Of a stretch of 64,000 nt of DNA, positions 51,371 to 59,362 are shown one piece after another. The stretch comes from Verrucomicrobiota bacterium (GTDB taxonomy: Bacteria > Verrucomicrobiota > Verrucomicrobiia > Chthoniobacterales > UBA6821): positions 1 through 64,000 of the forward strand of contig JAIOPL010000001.1 of assembly GCA_021413925.1 (NCBI GenBank). The letters are read 5' to 3'. Each line of letters begins with the position of its first letter. The stretch's first letter is position 1. The position numbers and the translations under genes were made by a program. Below the pieces are notes generated by a model. It was not told the origin of the DNA and made no database searches. It worked only from the letters and a program-made list of their open reading frames with translations.

Positions 51371-52609
51371 ATGAACGTGACGCAGCCTCTTTCCTCCACC
51401 GCAACTTCGCATGAAAAACCATGCCTTCCGGAGATTGCAACGAAACTCCGGACTAGGAACGGCTTTGTCTGGCTGGACTCCGCTCTGGATAGCTCGCTGG
51501 AGGGCTCGAAGGAGATGTCCCTGCTGGCATCGAATCCAGACTTGGTCCTCGTAGGAGAGGCCTCGGACTGGAACCTTATCGAAAGGGAGCTCGCGGCAAG
51601 AAAGCGGCCGCCCGGAAAAATCGGGGCACCTGATGGAGCTGCCATCGGTTACTTCCGATTCGACGGATCCTTTCGCTTCGGTTTTTACGATGCCCCGCAG
51701 ATCCTATCCGAGGGAACAGTGAGGAAAGAAAACTCTGGAGAGCCAACCTCTATACAGATCCCTCCCGCTCAACTTCCGATCGTGGACTTCCAGTCGGATA
51801 CGGGGAGGGAGTCTTATCTTCGGATGGTATCCCGGGCCCGCGAATTCATTGCCGCTGGAGACATCTACCAAGTCTGCCTCTCTCATCGTTTCTCCGCTCC
51901 GTTTGGAGCTGATCCCTGGCCTCTCTATCTGGCGCTGCGCGAGGCATCCCCGGCTCCTCATTCAGCCTACCTCCGACTCGGAGACGAGGCGGTCCTCTCC
52001 AGTTCCCCCGAATGCTTCCTCAAGATCAGCGGACGTACAATCTCAACCCGCCCGATCAAGGGAACAAGACCCCGACGTGATGCGATCCCAGCCGATGAAC
52101 GCGAGGCCTTGGAGCTTCAATCATCCCCCAAGGAACTTGCGGAACTGATCATGATTACCGATCTGGAGCGTAATGATCTGGGAAGTATCTGCGAATACGG
52201 CAGTGTGACAACATCCCGGATTGCCGAACTGGAACGCTACGCGCAGGTCTTCCACCTCGTCTCGACTGTCGAGGGCAAGCTTCGGGAGGGCGTCTCGCAG
52301 GTTGCTGCGGTGGCAGCCTGCTTCCCGGGAGGATCGATTTCAGGAGCTCCAAAAAAAAGAGCCCTGGAGATTATCAGTGAACTGGAGCCGACACCGCGCG
52401 GTCTTTTCACGGGAGCCATCGGCTACTTCGGCTACAATGGGGAGAGCCAGTTCAGCATAGCGATCCGTACGGTTGTGATCCGCGATGGAGAGGCCTCCTT
52501 TCATGTTGGCGCGGGCATCACAGCCGACTCCGATCCGGAAAAAGAATGGGAGGAGACCCTCCATAAGGCTGCTGGGATCCTTATGGCGGCAAAGGCTGTC
52601 AATAAGTAG
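51371..52609 (+). CDS. pabB: Aminodeoxychorismate synthase component I
   Basis: PabB aminates chorismate on the way to p-aminobenzoate and folate. From the ATG at 51371 it has 412 residues. A GTG three codons earlier is an alternative. The chorismate-binding domain has REFIAAGDIYQVCLSHRF, SSSPECFLKI and STRPIKGTRPR, where the Lys in PIKGT separates PabB from TrpE. ELIMITDLERNDLG, CFPGGSISGAPKKRALEII and FSIAIRTVVI follow. The N-terminal domain is shorter than in E. coli. pabA and pabC are not adjacent. Confidence 0.9.
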   Translation: MNVTQPLSSTATSHEKPCLPEIATKLRTRNGFVWLDSALDSSLEGSKEMSLLASNPDLVLVGEASDWNLIERELAARKRPPGKIGAPDGAAIGYFRFDGSFRFGFYDAPQILSEGTVRKENSGEPTSIQIPPAQLPIVDFQSDTGRESYLRMVSRAREFIAAGDIYQVCLSHRFSAPFGADPWPLYLALREASPAPHSAYLRLGDEAVLSSSPECFLKISGRTISTRPIKGTRPRRDAIPADEREALELQSSPKELAELIMITDLERNDLGSICEYGSVTTSRIAELERYAQVFHLVSTVEGKLREGVSQVAAVAACFPGGSISGAPKKRALEIISELEPTPRGLFTGAIGYFGYNGESQFSIAIRTVVIRDGEASFHVGAGITADSDPEKEWEETLHKAAGILMAAKAVNK

Positions 52610-52667
52610 GGATAAAAGGCGCGGCCAGCCTTAGTCGTCAAGAGCCGGGCAGCCATCGGCAGATAAA

Positions 52668-52697
52668 AAAGGCCCGGAAGTTTCCTCCCGGGCCTTT
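52668..52697. terminator. Bidirectional terminator between pabB and the RRM gene
   Basis: A perfect 10-bp stem (AAAGGCCCGG, 52668-52677 with 52688-52697) has a 10-base loop and is flanked by an A-run on the left and TTT on the right. It can stop the convergent transcripts from both sides, more strongly the minus-strand RRM transcript (TTTTTT). Confidence 0.85.
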
Positions 52698-52743
52698 GAT
52701 TGAAAAAGTCCCCATTCAGGGACTGGGTGACACTTTAGAAGAC

Positions 52744-53208
52744 TTAGCGGTAGTCCTGACGTCCGCCACGGTCATCGCCACCACCACGGTAGCCACCACC
52801 GCCGCCGCCACCACCACGGTAGCCGCCTCCGCCGCTACCACCACGGTCGCCGCCGCCGCCTCCACGGTAGCCGCCACCACCTCCGCCGCCGCCACCACCA
52901 CGGTAGCCTCCGCCGCCGCCGCCACCGTATCCACCGCCGCCTCCGCCACCACCGCGAGGACGATCCTCCATCGGACGGGCTTCATTGACGGTGAGATTGC
53001 GGCCACCCATGTCGGCGCCGCTGAGTCCCGTGATCGCCGCGCGACCTTCGTCGTCGGTGCTCATGGTGATGAATCCGAATCCGCGTGAGCGGCCGGTCGT
53101 GCGGTCTATCATGACGATTGCGTCTGTGACAGTGCCGTGAGCGCCGAAAACCTCGCGGAGGTCAGCGTCGGTTGCTGAGAAGGGAAGATTCCCGATATAT
53201 AACTTCAT
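52744..53208 (-). CDS. Glycine-rich RRM RNA-binding protein
   Basis: The 154-residue protein has one RRM (1-80): RNP2 is KLYIGNLPFSAT and RNP1 is SRGFGFITM. A ~70-residue tail is almost entirely Gly with Tyr and Arg (GYRGGGGGG units), like RGG boxes. Such proteins occur in cyanobacteria, Planctomycetota and Verrucomicrobiota, bind single-stranded RNA, and in some cases are cold-induced. The tail could drive condensate formation. The coding DNA is a long GGC/CCG-rich simple repeat, so length variation between strains is likely. Confidence 0.93.
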   Translation of the reverse strand: MKLYIGNLPFSATDADLREVFGAHGTVTDAIVMIDRTTGRSRGFGFITMSTDDEGRAAITGLSGADMGGRNLTVNEARPMEDRPRGGGGGGGGYGGGGGGGYRGGGGGGGGGGYRGGGGGDRGGSGGGGYRGGGGGGGGYRGGGDDRGGRQDYR

Positions 53209-53497
53209 ACTGCTTGTTTTTGTTGGTTCCTGTTACGCTGACGGCTACTTCTTGGAATGCACCAGCTCCTCACCTGAGGATACGTGGAGCAGTCCTCCCG
53301 ACCAGCGGGGAACCTGCATTGCCTGAATCGCTATCATCGAACTTCGACTTCAAGCTATGGTGATGCGGGGTCACTTTGGCAACAGAATTTATCAATGTGA
53401 CGCTTTCTTCACACTTTGGTCATAAGCGGTTCACTCCGTCAAAATCCTGATTCCGGTTGAAAAACATTGAAGTCACGGGACAAATGAGTGATCACCT
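53209..53497. other. Divergent intergenic region between RRM gene and lipoprotein gene
   Basis: There is no gene in these 289 bases. Two identical CACTTTGG boxes (53372-53379 and 53412-53419) stand exactly 40 bases apart, about four helical turns, in the AT-richer middle. They could be a pair of protein sites for either gene. On the minus strand the stretch TTGATAAATT between them resembles a -10 region. The RRM gene would then have a leader of over 150 bases. I find no known riboswitch. Confidence 0.35.
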
Positions 53498-53926
53498 ATG
53501 GACTTCACCATGATGAAACGATCACTTCGCTTACTCCCCCTTATCCTAGTCCTAATCTTGGTGGGATGCGCTGACAACGAGACGCCGGCTCCAAGGAAGA
53601 AGCATGGTGCCGCCACCGTTACCGATTCCCAAGAGATAAACACCTCAACCTCGACCAATGGAGTTGCTCTCGTTGACGGGAGTGTAACCGACACCAACAG
53701 CGCGGTGACCAATGCGATCTCCAGCCCTGCCAATCCCTTTGCCACTCCGACTCCAGTTCCCGTGGCCGCCCCCCGCGATCTCCCTTACGGAACCCCCGTC
53801 CCAGGAAAGCCCGGCTTTGTGACCAGCCCCCACTCACCAACCGCCGGTTATGTGGATGTCCGCGGTTTCCCTCCTGGCTCCGAGGTGAAGGATCCCTACT
53901 CCGGAAAGGTTTTTCTGGTTCCCTGA
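53498..53926 (+). CDS. Small lipoprotein, unknown function
   Basis: The 142-residue protein has a lipoprotein signal (MKRSLRLLPLILVLILVGC, lipobox LVGC). In-frame ATGs at 53498, 53510 and 53513 are all possible starts. A Thr/Asn/Ser linker (INTSTSTNG…) is followed by a Pro-rich stretch and a short C-terminal motif YGTPVPGKPGFVTSPHSP … GYVDVRGFPPGSEVKDPYSGKVFLVP. I believe this ending recurs in verrucomicrobial lipoproteins, but I cannot name the family. tyrA begins 10 bases after it. Confidence 0.75.
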   Translation: MDFTMMKRSLRLLPLILVLILVGCADNETPAPRKKHGAATVTDSQEINTSTSTNGVALVDGSVTDTNSAVTNAISSPANPFATPTPVPVAAPRDLPYGTPVPGKPGFVTSPHSPTAGYVDVRGFPPGSEVKDPYSGKVFLVP

Positions 53927-53936
53927 TCCGCTCCGC

Positions 53937-54836
53937 GTGAGCACTCCGGCAGTCAAGAACGATACGGCTCCCGCCGGACGCGTCACCATTTTAGGTCCTG
54001 GGCTCATCGGCGGCTCGATTGCCATGGCTCTTCGAAGCCGCTCTCCAGGCACTAAAATTTCGGCCTGGGCACGCAACGAAGAAGCCTTGAATGAACTCAC
54101 CAGCAGAGGTCTAGCCGATTCTGTCTCCACTGACCCGGCGGCTGCCGTTGAAGCAGCGGATCTCGTCGTGCTTTGCACCCCGGTCGGCAGCATGGAAGGG
54201 CTGGCGAGGAGTATGGCTTCAGGACTTTCGGCTACGGCGGTCATCACGGATGCAGGAAGCGTGAAAGCCTGTATCGTCGATCAACTCACCCCGATTCTGG
54301 GGGAAAATTACATAGGCGCCCACCCGATGGCCGGCAGCGAACGGGCAGGGCTCGGAGCCGCACGCGAAGACCTGTTTGAGGGGGCTTCCTGCCTTGTCAC
54401 TCCTTCCCGTGAAAGCGGTCAAAGTGCCCTCGGCAAGGTAAGAGGATTCTGGCAGGACCTTGGTTGTGCCGTCACGATAATGAGCCCTGTCGAACACGAC
54501 CGTCTGGTTGCGCGACTCAGCCACCTGCCGCACGCCCTAGCCTACGCCCTGATAAATCTTGTCATCGATACGCTTCCGGAAGGATCCCAGCAACTGGCTG
54601 GGGGCAGCTTCCGTGACGCCACACGCGTTGCCGCAAGCAACCCAGAGCTCTGGACAGGAATCCTTACCTCTAACGGCCCGGAAGTTGCCGCAGCCCTACG
54701 GGAAATGTCCAAACTCTTGAAATCGATGGCCACCGCGATCGGGGATGAAAACCCCGACTCGCTTCTCGATTTTTTGAAGAGGGCAAAGCACCATCGCGAT
54801 GCGCTTCCACTCCCTCCCCCCGAACGCGCAGCCTAG
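53937..54836 (+). CDS. tyrA: Prephenate/arogenate dehydrogenase
   Basis: TyrA oxidises prephenate (or arogenate) to the Tyr precursor. The 299-residue protein begins at a GTG (53937). It has the NAD(P) site VTILGPGLIGGSIAMAL, ADLVVLCTPVGSM, and the catalytic region GAHPMAGSERAGLGAAREDLFEG. HDRLVARLSHLPHALAYAL contains the conserved His. There is no ACT domain or chorismate mutase. It is first of a tight tyrA-aroA-cmk-plsC run (gaps of 8, 8 and -1 bases). Confidence 0.93.
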   Translation: MSTPAVKNDTAPAGRVTILGPGLIGGSIAMALRSRSPGTKISAWARNEEALNELTSRGLADSVSTDPAAAVEAADLVVLCTPVGSMEGLARSMASGLSATAVITDAGSVKACIVDQLTPILGENYIGAHPMAGSERAGLGAAREDLFEGASCLVTPSRESGQSALGKVRGFWQDLGCAVTIMSPVEHDRLVARLSHLPHALAYALINLVIDTLPEGSQQLAGGSFRDATRVAASNPELWTGILTSNGPEVAAALREMSKLLKSMATAIGDENPDSLLDFLKRAKHHRDALPLPPPERAA

Positions 54837-54844
54837 AAATTTTC

Positions 54845-56152
54845 ATGCATACTTTCACTGTCCATCACTGCGGCCCGATCCGTGCCACCATCACTATTCC
54901 GGGAGACAAGAGCATGTCGCATCGAAGCGCCATGTTCGCCTCTCTTGCAGAGGGGCGGAGCACGATCACCGGTTTCCTCGAGAGCGAGGACTGCCTCTCC
55001 ACTGTCAATGCGATGAGATCGCTCGGAGCCCACATCGAGCGCGCCGGCACCGGCACCTTTGTCGTGGAAGGCAAGGGAGGCCACTTCACCGCACCGGCCA
55101 CTGATGTCGATTGCGGCAACTCCGGCACCACCATGCGCCTTCTCTCCGGCATTCTGGCCGCCCAGCCTTTCAGCTCCCGACTTACCGGCGATGCCTCACT
55201 CTCCAAGCGCCCAATGGGACGGGTCATCAAGCCGCTCACCGAGATGGGGGCTCGCTTCAACTCCGAAGGGGGTGAGGGGAAACCTCCCCTAGTGGTCGAG
55301 GGTGGGAAGCTCACACCCCTCCACTATGAGATGCCTGTTGCCAGCGCCCAGGTGAAGAGCGCCATCCTGCTCGCGGGTCTCTCAGCCGAGGGGGAGACCA
55401 GCGTCGTGGAACCTGCTGCCTGCCGAGATCACACGGAACGGATGCTTCAAGAGTTTGGTATTTCACTGGATCTCGGGAAAGCTGACGTTAACGGTCGCCG
55501 CCGCATCGCCCTCAAGGGCCCCCAACAACTCAAGGCCCGAGACTTTGCCGTGCCGGGCGACATCTCAAGCGCCGCCTTCTGGCTTGTGGCCGCTTCAGCC
55601 AAAGCGGGATCCGATGTCACGATGCCTGGCGTCGGACTGAACCCCACTCGCACCGGCGTCATTGCAGTACTCCGTCGCATGGGGGCAACGATCGAGACCA
55701 CACCAGTAGACCCCAATGCAGCCGAACCACTTGGCACTGTCCGAGTGCTTGGCCGCGAACTCCACGGCACCGTGATCGAGGGGGCCGAGATTCCGAATGT
55801 CATCGATGAACTTCCCATCCTTGCGGTGGCCGGAGCACTAGCCCAAGGCACAACCATCATCCGTGACGCCAAGGAGCTTCGAGTTAAGGAGACCGACCGC
55901 ATTGCCGCAGTCGCCGGAAATCTTCGGGCCATGGGCGTACCCGTTACCGAGACAGAGGATGGCATGGTGATCGAAGGTGGGCACCCGCTCAAAGGCGCGC
56001 AACTTGAGTGCTTTCACGATCACCGCATCGCAATGGCTTTTGCGATCGCAGGACTCTTCGCCGAGGGGAAGACAGTCATCAATCATGTGGAATGCGTGGC
56101 CACCTCCTATCCGACCTTCGGCTCAACGCTTGAGTCGGTACTGGCCGCCTGA
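54845..56152 (+). CDS. aroA: 3-phosphoshikimate 1-carboxyvinyltransferase (EPSP synthase)
   Basis: AroA adds PEP to shikimate-3-phosphate. The 435-residue protein has IPGDKSMSHRSAMFASLAEG (shikimate and PEP binding), DCGNSGTTMRLLSGILA, SKRPMGRVIKPL, ELRVKETDRIAAVAGNLR and FHDHRIAMAFAIAG. A Ser follows DK in the first motif, as usual. It is co-transcribed with tyrA and cmk; the aroA-cmk pairing is common in bacteria. Confidence 0.96.
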   Translation: MHTFTVHHCGPIRATITIPGDKSMSHRSAMFASLAEGRSTITGFLESEDCLSTVNAMRSLGAHIERAGTGTFVVEGKGGHFTAPATDVDCGNSGTTMRLLSGILAAQPFSSRLTGDASLSKRPMGRVIKPLTEMGARFNSEGGEGKPPLVVEGGKLTPLHYEMPVASAQVKSAILLAGLSAEGETSVVEPAACRDHTERMLQEFGISLDLGKADVNGRRRIALKGPQQLKARDFAVPGDISSAAFWLVAASAKAGSDVTMPGVGLNPTRTGVIAVLRRMGATIETTPVDPNAAEPLGTVRVLGRELHGTVIEGAEIPNVIDELPILAVAGALAQGTTIIRDAKELRVKETDRIAAVAGNLRAMGVPVTETEDGMVIEGGHPLKGAQLECFHDHRIAMAFAIAGLFAEGKTVINHVECVATSYPTFGSTLESVLAA

Positions 56153-56160
56153 ATAATCCC

Positions 56161-56817
56161 ATGGCCGGACGCGTCATCGCCATCGACGGTCCCGCCGCCT
56201 CCGGGAAGAGCAGCGTCTCCCGGGGAGTTGCCGCTGCCCTGGGCTGGTTCTTTGTCAGCTCAGGACACTTTTACCGGGCCATCGCGTGGGGCACCGTGCG
56301 CGATCAGGTCTCCTCCGACTCATCCGATTCTTTGGTCGGCTGGGTAGCCAGGCGCAAACTCACACTCCTTGAAGACGAAGACCCAACAAAAGGCGTCTCC
56401 CTGCTACTGGATGGGGAGAATGCCACGCCTCACCTTTCGGATCCACAGGTGGCGGCCACGGTCTCCGTAATCGCCGCAGTGCCTGCCGTGCGTGATTTCA
56501 TCAATGCCAGACTCCGCGCCTTGTCGGAAAACCATGATCTGATCATGGAAGGTCGCGATATCGGCTCCATTGTCTTTCCGGAGACCCCATGGAAATTCTA
56601 CCTCGACGCCTCTCCCGAGGTACGTGCCCGCCGTCGTGCCAGTGAGGGAGCGATCGATACAGTGAATGAACGTGACCGACTCGACTCAACCCGCGCGACC
56701 GCCCCACTGACGATTCCGCCGGGCGCCATTGTCATCGACACGACACACCTGACCTTGGATCAAGTAATCCAGACGGTACTGGACCATCTTCATCTTCCAG
56801 AGCTGACCACCGGCTGA
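56161..56817 (+). CDS. cmk: Cytidylate kinase
   Basis: Cmk phosphorylates CMP/dCMP. The 218-residue protein has IDGPAASGKSSVSRGVAAAL (P-loop), SGHFYRAIAW (the usual SGxxYR), LIMEGRDIGSIVFPETPWKFYL and a LID with RARRRASEG. The length is normal. The stop shares one base with the plsC ATG (TGATG), so translation is coupled. Confidence 0.95.
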   Translation: MAGRVIAIDGPAASGKSSVSRGVAAALGWFFVSSGHFYRAIAWGTVRDQVSSDSSDSLVGWVARRKLTLLEDEDPTKGVSLLLDGENATPHLSDPQVAATVSVIAAVPAVRDFINARLRALSENHDLIMEGRDIGSIVFPETPWKFYLDASPEVRARRRASEGAIDTVNERDRLDSTRATAPLTIPPGAIVIDTTHLTLDQVIQTVLDHLHLPELTTG

Positions 56818-57491
56818 TGATGAGCTTCACCTACTACTTCTGGTACACGCTCTCGAAGATCGCGGCGCGTTTCTTCTTCAGCTTCCGGGCGGTTCATCCG
56901 GAGCGGATGATCGAAGAGGGACCTCTCATTCTTGCCTCCAATCACCAGAGCTATTTTGATCCCCCGCTGGTCGGCATCTGCTCAAGACGGGGCGTCTATT
57001 ATCTCGCCCGCAAAACCCTTCTTCAGATCCCCTTGCTGGGAAAGCTTCTCCCCCATATCAATGTCATCCTCGTCGACCGCGATGGTAATGACATGTCGGC
57101 GCTCAAGATCGTGATCCGCACGGTCAAATCGGGCAACGCCGTCGTCCTCTTTCCCGAGGGAACGCGATCGGTGGATGGCACTCTCCAACCGGCAAAGGCC
57201 GGGATCGGCCTGGTCATTGCAAAGACCCGAGCCCCCGTGCAACCGATGCGCATCTTCGGCTCCCACGAGGCCTTTCCGAAGGGATCAGGAAAAGTTTCCC
57301 TGACTCCAATCAGCGTAGTGGTAGGCAACCCGATCCGTTTCACACCCGAGGAACTGGATCCAGCTACCCATGGTGGCGATGACCGGGCTCTCTATCAGCA
57401 TCTTTCCAATCGTGTCATGGAAGCGATCGGAGCCCTATCGCTTCCGGGGTCATCCCTGGAATCACTCTCGTCATCTTCCCAGACTTCCTAA
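56817..57491 (+). CDS. plsC: 1-acyl-sn-glycerol-3-phosphate acyltransferase
   Basis: PlsC makes phosphatidic acid. The 224-residue protein has the acyltransferase blocks SNHQSYFDPPLVG (HX4D), GVYYLARKTLL, VILVDRDGND and VVLFPEGTRSVDG, then PVQPMRIFG. A hydrophobic N-terminus may associate with the membrane. The ATG at 56817 (overlapping cmk) and the next ATG at 56820 are both possible. It is the last gene of the tyrA run before an ABC transporter. Confidence 0.93.
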   Translation: MMSFTYYFWYTLSKIAARFFFSFRAVHPERMIEEGPLILASNHQSYFDPPLVGICSRRGVYYLARKTLLQIPLLGKLLPHINVILVDRDGNDMSALKIVIRTVKSGNAVVLFPEGTRSVDGTLQPAKAGIGLVIAKTRAPVQPMRIFGSHEAFPKGSGKVSLTPISVVVGNPIRFTPEELDPATHGGDDRALYQHLSNRVMEAIGALSLPGSSLESLSSSSQTS

Positions 57492-57532
57492 GCCTTGCCA
57501 TCCTCGCCTCCGATGCCGAATCTCTAACTTTC

Positions 57533-58522
57533 ATGAGCGAATCAAAGACCCATGCCATCGTTGTCAACGATCTCGTGAAATCGTTTGGCGAGCGCCGTGC
57601 ACTTGACGGAATCTCCCTCGAGGTGCGCCGCGGCGAACTCTTCTGCCTGCTGGGTCCGAATGGGGGAGGAAAGAGCACTCTCTTCCGAATCCTGGCGACC
57701 CTCTCCCTGCCCGATTCGGGTACGGCTAAAATCGCGGGTCATGATGTCGTTTCGGCCGCAGCCGAAGTCAGGGCCCGACTCGGCGTTGTCTTCCAGTCAC
57801 CAAGTCTCGACGGCAAGCTGACCATTCTGGAGAACCTCCGTTGTGGCGGCGCCCTTTACGGGCTTACGGGAACGGAACTCGAATCCCGCATCATTGAGGC
57901 CACAAAGGCCCTCAACCTGACGGACCGACTTAATGACATTGTCGAGACCCTCTCCGGCGGACTTCAGCGCCGTGCTGAAATCGCCAAGTGCCTCCTGATC
58001 CGTCCGGAGGTACTTCTGCTCGACGAGCCCTCCACGGGACTCGACCCTGGAGCCCGCCTCGATCTCTGGGCTGCCCTGGAAAAACTTCGAAACGAGCACA
58101 ACGTTACCGCTCTCTGCACCACGCATCTCATGGAGGAGGCGGCGCGAGCCGACCGGGTCGGCATAGTCAGTTCCGGAAAACTTGTCGCCCTTGGAACTCC
58201 CGATGAACTCACCTCCGCCATCGGCGGCGATGTGATCAGCCTCGGAGTTTCCAAAGAAACCGGAGCCGATCAACTCGCCAAACTCATTACCTCGAAGACC
58301 GGCATACCCGCGACAGTCGTGGAGGGAGAGGTTCGCATCGAGCATGTCGAGGCCTATGCGCTTGCAGCTCGGCTGGCCGGGGAATTCCCGAAAGAGATCA
58401 CCTCCCTCCGAATTGCCCGACCCACCTTAGAGGATGTCTTCATCGCGAGGACGGGGCGCCTCTTTGCCGATCAGGATCTGGAGCCCGACATGAATGCGCC
58501 CGTTAAGAAAAAGAAGCACTGA
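57533..58522 (+). CDS. ABC-2-type exporter, ATP-binding protein
   Basis: The 329-residue ATPase has CLLGPNGGGKSTLFRILATL (Walker A), VVFQSPSLDGKLT (Q-loop), TLSGGLQRRAEIAKCLL (signature), VLLLDEPSTGLDP (Walker B) and LCTTHLMEEAARADRV (H-loop). A C-terminal ~90-residue domain (GDVISLGVSKETG … TLEDVFIARTGRLF) is typical of CcmA/DrrA-type exporters. With the next gene it forms a two-component exporter for drugs, lipids or polymers. The substrate is unknown. Confidence 0.93.
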   Translation: MSESKTHAIVVNDLVKSFGERRALDGISLEVRRGELFCLLGPNGGGKSTLFRILATLSLPDSGTAKIAGHDVVSAAAEVRARLGVVFQSPSLDGKLTILENLRCGGALYGLTGTELESRIIEATKALNLTDRLNDIVETLSGGLQRRAEIAKCLLIRPEVLLLDEPSTGLDPGARLDLWAALEKLRNEHNVTALCTTHLMEEAARADRVGIVSSGKLVALGTPDELTSAIGGDVISLGVSKETGADQLAKLITSKTGIPATVVEGEVRIEHVEAYALAARLAGEFPKEITSLRIARPTLEDVFIARTGRLFADQDLEPDMNAPVKKKKH

Positions 58523-58541
58523 GTTGCCAAAGCAGTTCCTT

Positions 58542-59345
58542 ATGAAACCCACACGCCTTCTCTGGACTCCCGCCCTCGCCTTCTGGTGGCGCGATGTCAT
58601 TCGCTTCCTGCGTCAGCGTAACCGCATCATCGGGGCCCTTGCCACTCCGCTTGTCTTTTGGCTGCTTGTCGGTTCAGGCTTCGGACCTTCCTTCCGCAAT
58701 CCCGGAGCCCTGACTTCCGCCGCCGCCACGGGCAGCTACCTCGCCTATTTCTTTCCCGGCACGCTAGTGCTGATCATGCTCTTCACCGCGATCTTTTCGA
58801 CGATCTCGGTCATTGAGGACCGTCGCGAGGGATTCCTTCAGGGTGCACTCGTTGCGCCGCTATCCCCCGCCGCTATCCCACTTGGAAAATTCCTGGGAGG
58901 AACGACCCTTGCGGTCCTTCAGGCAGCGCTATTCTGCGTGCTGGCCCCACTGGCAGGCCTGCCGATCGGTTGGCATCAGGCGGCCCTACTCCTGCCCGCC
59001 CTCGTTTTTGTCGGCTTCGCAATGACAGGGATGGGCTTCCTTGTTGCCTGGCCTATGGACTCAACCCAGGGATTTCACGCGATCATGAACATCTTCCTGA
59101 TGCCCCTCTGGATGATGTCCGGAGCCCTCTTCCCCATGCCTGCAGGAACCGGCTGGCTCTACTGGGCCGGAGCGCTCAACCCTGTCAGCTACGGGGTCAC
59201 GGCAATCCGTTCGTCCTTTGCTGCGACCAGCGGAACGGCACTGCCCGCCGGATATCTGACAGGCCTCGTCGTCACGGCGCTTTTTGCAGCCGTGATGTTT
59301 GTGATCAGCGTTAACCTAGTTGCCAAGCGCTCCAAGCGCAACTGA
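58542..59345 (+). CDS. ABC-2-type exporter, permease
   Basis: The 267-residue permease (from MKPTRLLWTPALAFWWRD) has six helices and the ABC-2 signature. The latter covers RDVIRFLRQRNRIIGALATPLVFWLLVGSGFG at the start and the late stretch MNIFLMPLWMMSGALFP … LNPVSYGVTAIRSSF. It lies 19 bases after its ATPase gene. An in-frame ATG 16 codons upstream, inside the ATPase gene, is less likely. Confidence 0.92.
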   Translation: MKPTRLLWTPALAFWWRDVIRFLRQRNRIIGALATPLVFWLLVGSGFGPSFRNPGALTSAAATGSYLAYFFPGTLVLIMLFTAIFSTISVIEDRREGFLQGALVAPLSPAAIPLGKFLGGTTLAVLQAALFCVLAPLAGLPIGWHQAALLLPALVFVGFAMTGMGFLVAWPMDSTQGFHAIMNIFLMPLWMMSGALFPMPAGTGWLYWAGALNPVSYGVTAIRSSFAATSGTALPAGYLTGLVVTALFAAVMFVISVNLVAKRSKRN

Positions 59346-59362
59346 GTCAAACCGTCCTATCC

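Noticed and set aside
52744-53000. CRISPR-like or tandem-repeat array
   Set aside because: The repeats are the codons of a Gly-rich RGG-type tail in one open frame; there are no spacers.
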